From Schauerella fraxinea (GTDB lineage: Bacteria > Pseudomonadota > Gammaproteobacteria > Burkholderiales > Burkholderiaceae_B), in assembly GCA_030849965.1 (NCBI GenBank), contig JAVDKL010000001.1, forward strand, positions 2,710,554 through 2,774,553: DNA of 64,000 bases, in the 5' to 3' direction. Shown here one piece after another: positions 63,001 through 64,000 of this stretch. Every line of letters begins with the position of its first letter. Positions within the stretch are counted from its first letter, which is position 1. Position numbers and translations under genes: made by a program. The notes under the pieces were generated by a model. The model did no database searches. It worked only from the letters and a program-made list of their open reading frames with translations, and was not told the origin of the DNA.

Positions 63001-63700
63001 CCGCATCCTGGTCGACCGTGCGGGCTTTATTCGCACCTGGGGCGACAAAGTCGGCGAAACGCTCGAATAACGCATCGAACGTCTCGGCATCTTTAATTGG
63101 ATCGCCAGCGCCAGATGCGAGATGCATCAGCGCGTCATGGATATCCTCACATAGCGCTTCCAACGGCGTGGAATCGACGAAATCCGTCGCATCGGACGCA
63201 AATGACTCACCCCGTTTCACGCAATTGACGAGTTCTGGTTTTAGTGTCGCAAGCTCGTCGGCGGATATACCGTCGACGCCTGAGAAAGCTCTGCTCAATT
63301 CGCTCACCGGGTCGCGCAGCAACGCTGCGTGCTCGATGACGATACGATCCAGACTTCGTGTCGCACGCTCCGCGAACAAAACGATGTGCGCCCAGGAAGC
63401 AAGTGTGCGTTCGCGCGGCTGGCCGAATCGTAGCCAGCACGAGGTGGCAACGTCTTGCGGCGCGCGCGCCACGAAGACAAACCGTTCATCTGGCGCGCTC
63501 GTTGGCGACTCCGGCGGTGCGCCCAGGGGATCTTGAGCGCCCGACCCCGCCTGGCGAGAGGCCGCCCCGGTCAACCCGAGCATTTCCGCCAACAACGTTA
63601 CCGCTGAGGCGGGGATATCGATGAGCGAAAATCGACCCACCTGAACGCTCGACACGCCCGCGTTCTGAAGCACCTGAGTCGACTGTCGCGCCACGTTCAT
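60071..63700 (-). CDS. Multidomain glycosyltransferase: sulfotransferase-like remnant, GT4 and RgpF domains
   Basis: A 1209-aa protein. Residues 60-215 resemble the C-terminal part of polysaccharide sulfotransferases (FVFVARAPQDVATS, RIVIEHAALLRDPVSEL), but the PAPS-binding P-loop that should precede this is absent. Residues 371-450 contain repeated Y-P-D ... HY-x-G-x-EGR modules (RFDPAYYLERYPDL), and a further module lies at 905-943. A GT4 glycosyltransferase occupies about 465-860 (GMGFFDWRKGVDLFL, GLPIVCYAEASGMAEIL). The end (973-1209) is a rhamnan-synthesis F (RgpF) domain with HVHMHYMDDL and FENHGRDILPFVE. A good RBS (AAGGATAGG) supports the ATG. It likely builds part of a surface glycan. 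Confidence 0.83.
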   Translation of the reverse strand: MNVARQSTQVLQNAGVSSVQVGRFSLIDIPASAVTLLAEMLGLTGAASRQAGSGAQDPLGAPPESPTSAPDERFVFVARAPQDVATSCWLRFGQPRERTLASWAHIVLFAERATRSLDRIVIEHAALLRDPVSELSRAFSGVDGISADELATLKPELVNCVKRGESFASDATDFVDSTPLEALCEDIHDALMHLASGAGDPIKDAETFDALFERFADFVAPGANKARTVDQDAASLETPVALPVVEAGLSSGAEQALRQELASTLSTLDGVYRSREWWLGTKLVPYLDRVPSSVRSIPRRGKQLVRNVVRGRPSEAAVEIPGVAPKVVDRQLEIFESACRYLGLNDKLGEGDGPSLLDYFAHYLVMAEAIRGSTYFDEEFYVKAAGINPSEIDPVYHYLLDGEVKGLLPSLRFDPAYYLERYPDLQVLPDGFLAHYVRYGIHEGRRALPLASEYEFPTLTGDPSKPVAVVVVHEASRSGAPILGWNIALNLRAKYRVVLISLKEGVLWNDFKENSDALVGPVPHVYHNELDSRAFGRAIVHQYAPAFAIVNSVESRMVTEGIVTSGVPVVALVHEFAAYTKPTGTLQRLYELATEIVFPAEVVRQSSLDAYPILRVRSSRVLPQGQSRVPPKPRKAGVVHVNEAEKVVASLRPKPREKSYLVVGMGFFDWRKGVDLFLSTATTVIKRYPDLDIRFVWVGHGYKVTDALDVSAYVSDQIIRSGVGDKFEIIDAVGDVDAVYKTADLLYLSSRLDPLPNVSIDAALQGLPIVCYAEASGMAEILLSTPETSRLVVPHLDLAEAATEIAALAHDRALSQSLGAAVKRLAEARFNMTRYVAELEQLALDSAPSPARAQLAAATLAANQAVDVSLFAGTPIQSNRRKAVIDRYAVTAGNLDYAKLPAPEAYSRRILPGFHPYTYAKSYPGYDLQKGGDPTAHFIGEGSPAGPWLHPVIQVDSRDPLAPPSDMGAPALRAMLHVHMHYMDDLDDLVSRVNAQTVPFDVVITTDGPAKVDRIKRAFRTAGRDIVCIAFENHGRDILPFVEMLRRFADNYDVVGHLHGKKSKDTLNVSADFGARWRAFLWDRLFDIEGTAAPRIFDAFSRDETLGLVFPEDPHLIGWEANLEFGKQAALALGIADALPETPEFPVGTMFWARTAALQPLLALPAAIVPAEPLPVDGSVLHALERLIPVIAASKGFHYATTVRNSSYR

Positions 63701-64000
63701 CTGATCCTATCCTTCAAAAATTCCGGACCAATTGTAATCCTCACTTGGGTGGCAAACACCCCCGTGGCTAGCCGACAACAATTGAGCAGCGATGGCTTGA
63801 CGAGTCCGGACGAACGCAGTCGACAGACTGATCAATTGATATGCAGATACCGAGACGAACGCAGCCGCCTACGCGCGACAAGCGGGCGTGGGCGCCAAGC
63901 GTTGGATGCTGGACGGGCCCTGAAGACAGGGGCCGAACGCTATGAGGATCGCCTGATCAACCGTTAAACAGGTGCAGTCGGCGATGACCGACGCGGTGCA
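63701..64000. other. Region without a supported gene at the right edge
   Basis: The last 300 bp hold the likely promoter and RBS of the leftward 1209-aa gene (63701-63760). Short repeats of GACGAACGCAG occur near 63808 and 63852. A 72-codon plus-strand frame is present but has no recognisable features, so I do not call it. Confidence 0.4.

Noticed and set aside
63749-63967. 72-codon plus-strand frame near the right edge, possibly a transposase remnant
   Set aside because: It has no RBS, no motif and no similarity that I recognise; the last codons look generic.

Overview
This window is a chromosomal stretch from a betaproteobacterium, most likely a member of the Alcaligenaceae close to Bordetella/Achromobacter. 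The evidence is the gene order: metK diverging from two lpxL-type acyltransferases, then dapF-DUF484-xerC; zur-cobW-dksA-hslV-hslU; dacC-dat-DUF493-lipB-lipA; birA-coaX beside an Mla/MCE transporter; and waaC-waaA. GC content is high and codon use is fairly uniform. No rRNA, tRNA, CRISPR array, prophage or complete IS element is visible.

Layout. 1-6.9 kb: a periplasmic ligand-binding protein cut by the window edge, metK, and a tight plus-strand lpxL-lpxL-dapF-DUF484-xerC run. 6.9-14.7 kb: a zinc-acquisition island. It holds a ZnuD-type TonB receptor, and an operon of a 51-aa membrane ORF, znuC, znuB, znuA, DUF1007 and a NicO-family permease. Zur is encoded divergently, and both promoters carry matching AT-rich palindromes. 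14.9-18.7 kb: a His-rich CobW GTPase, a cysteine-poor DksA and the HslUV protease, with two clear terminators. 18.7-22 kb: a CusF-like protein, a corrinoid adenosyltransferase and a thiosulfate-importer/periplasmic-rhodanese pair. 22-27 kb: cell-wall and lipoate genes, with a RelE/HigA-type toxin-antitoxin module inserted between lipB and lipA. A 33-bp repeat of the lipB 3' end flanks the module. 27.4-35.8 kb: an MHYT-GGDEF-EAL protein, a hydrolase, an MCE/Mla-type lipid ABC transporter, birA and coaX. 36-41.7 kb: a GT-C-like membrane protein, an NhaP-type antiporter, waaA and waaC.

42-63.7 kb is an envelope-glycan accessory region. Its core is a mostly overlapping minus-strand operon (57.6 to 45.5 kb). 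The operon encodes a HAD-UbiA fusion, a DprE1-like FAD oxidase, a DprE2-like reductase, two further redox/epimerase proteins, a GtrA protein, a flippase-like protein, a GT-C-like protein, and an MBOAT plus AlgJ-like O-acetylation pair. The set parallels the mycobacterial pathway that makes and translocates polyprenyl-phosphate D-arabinofuranose (UbiA, DprE1, DprE2, GtrA). The inference is that this bacterium makes a lipid-linked pentofuranose donor, uses it outside the inner membrane through GT-C enzymes, and O-acetylates the product. Two more membrane proteins (42.1-45.4 kb), an NDP-sugar epimerase, a GT61 enzyme and a 1209-aa multidomain glycosyltransferase lie around it.
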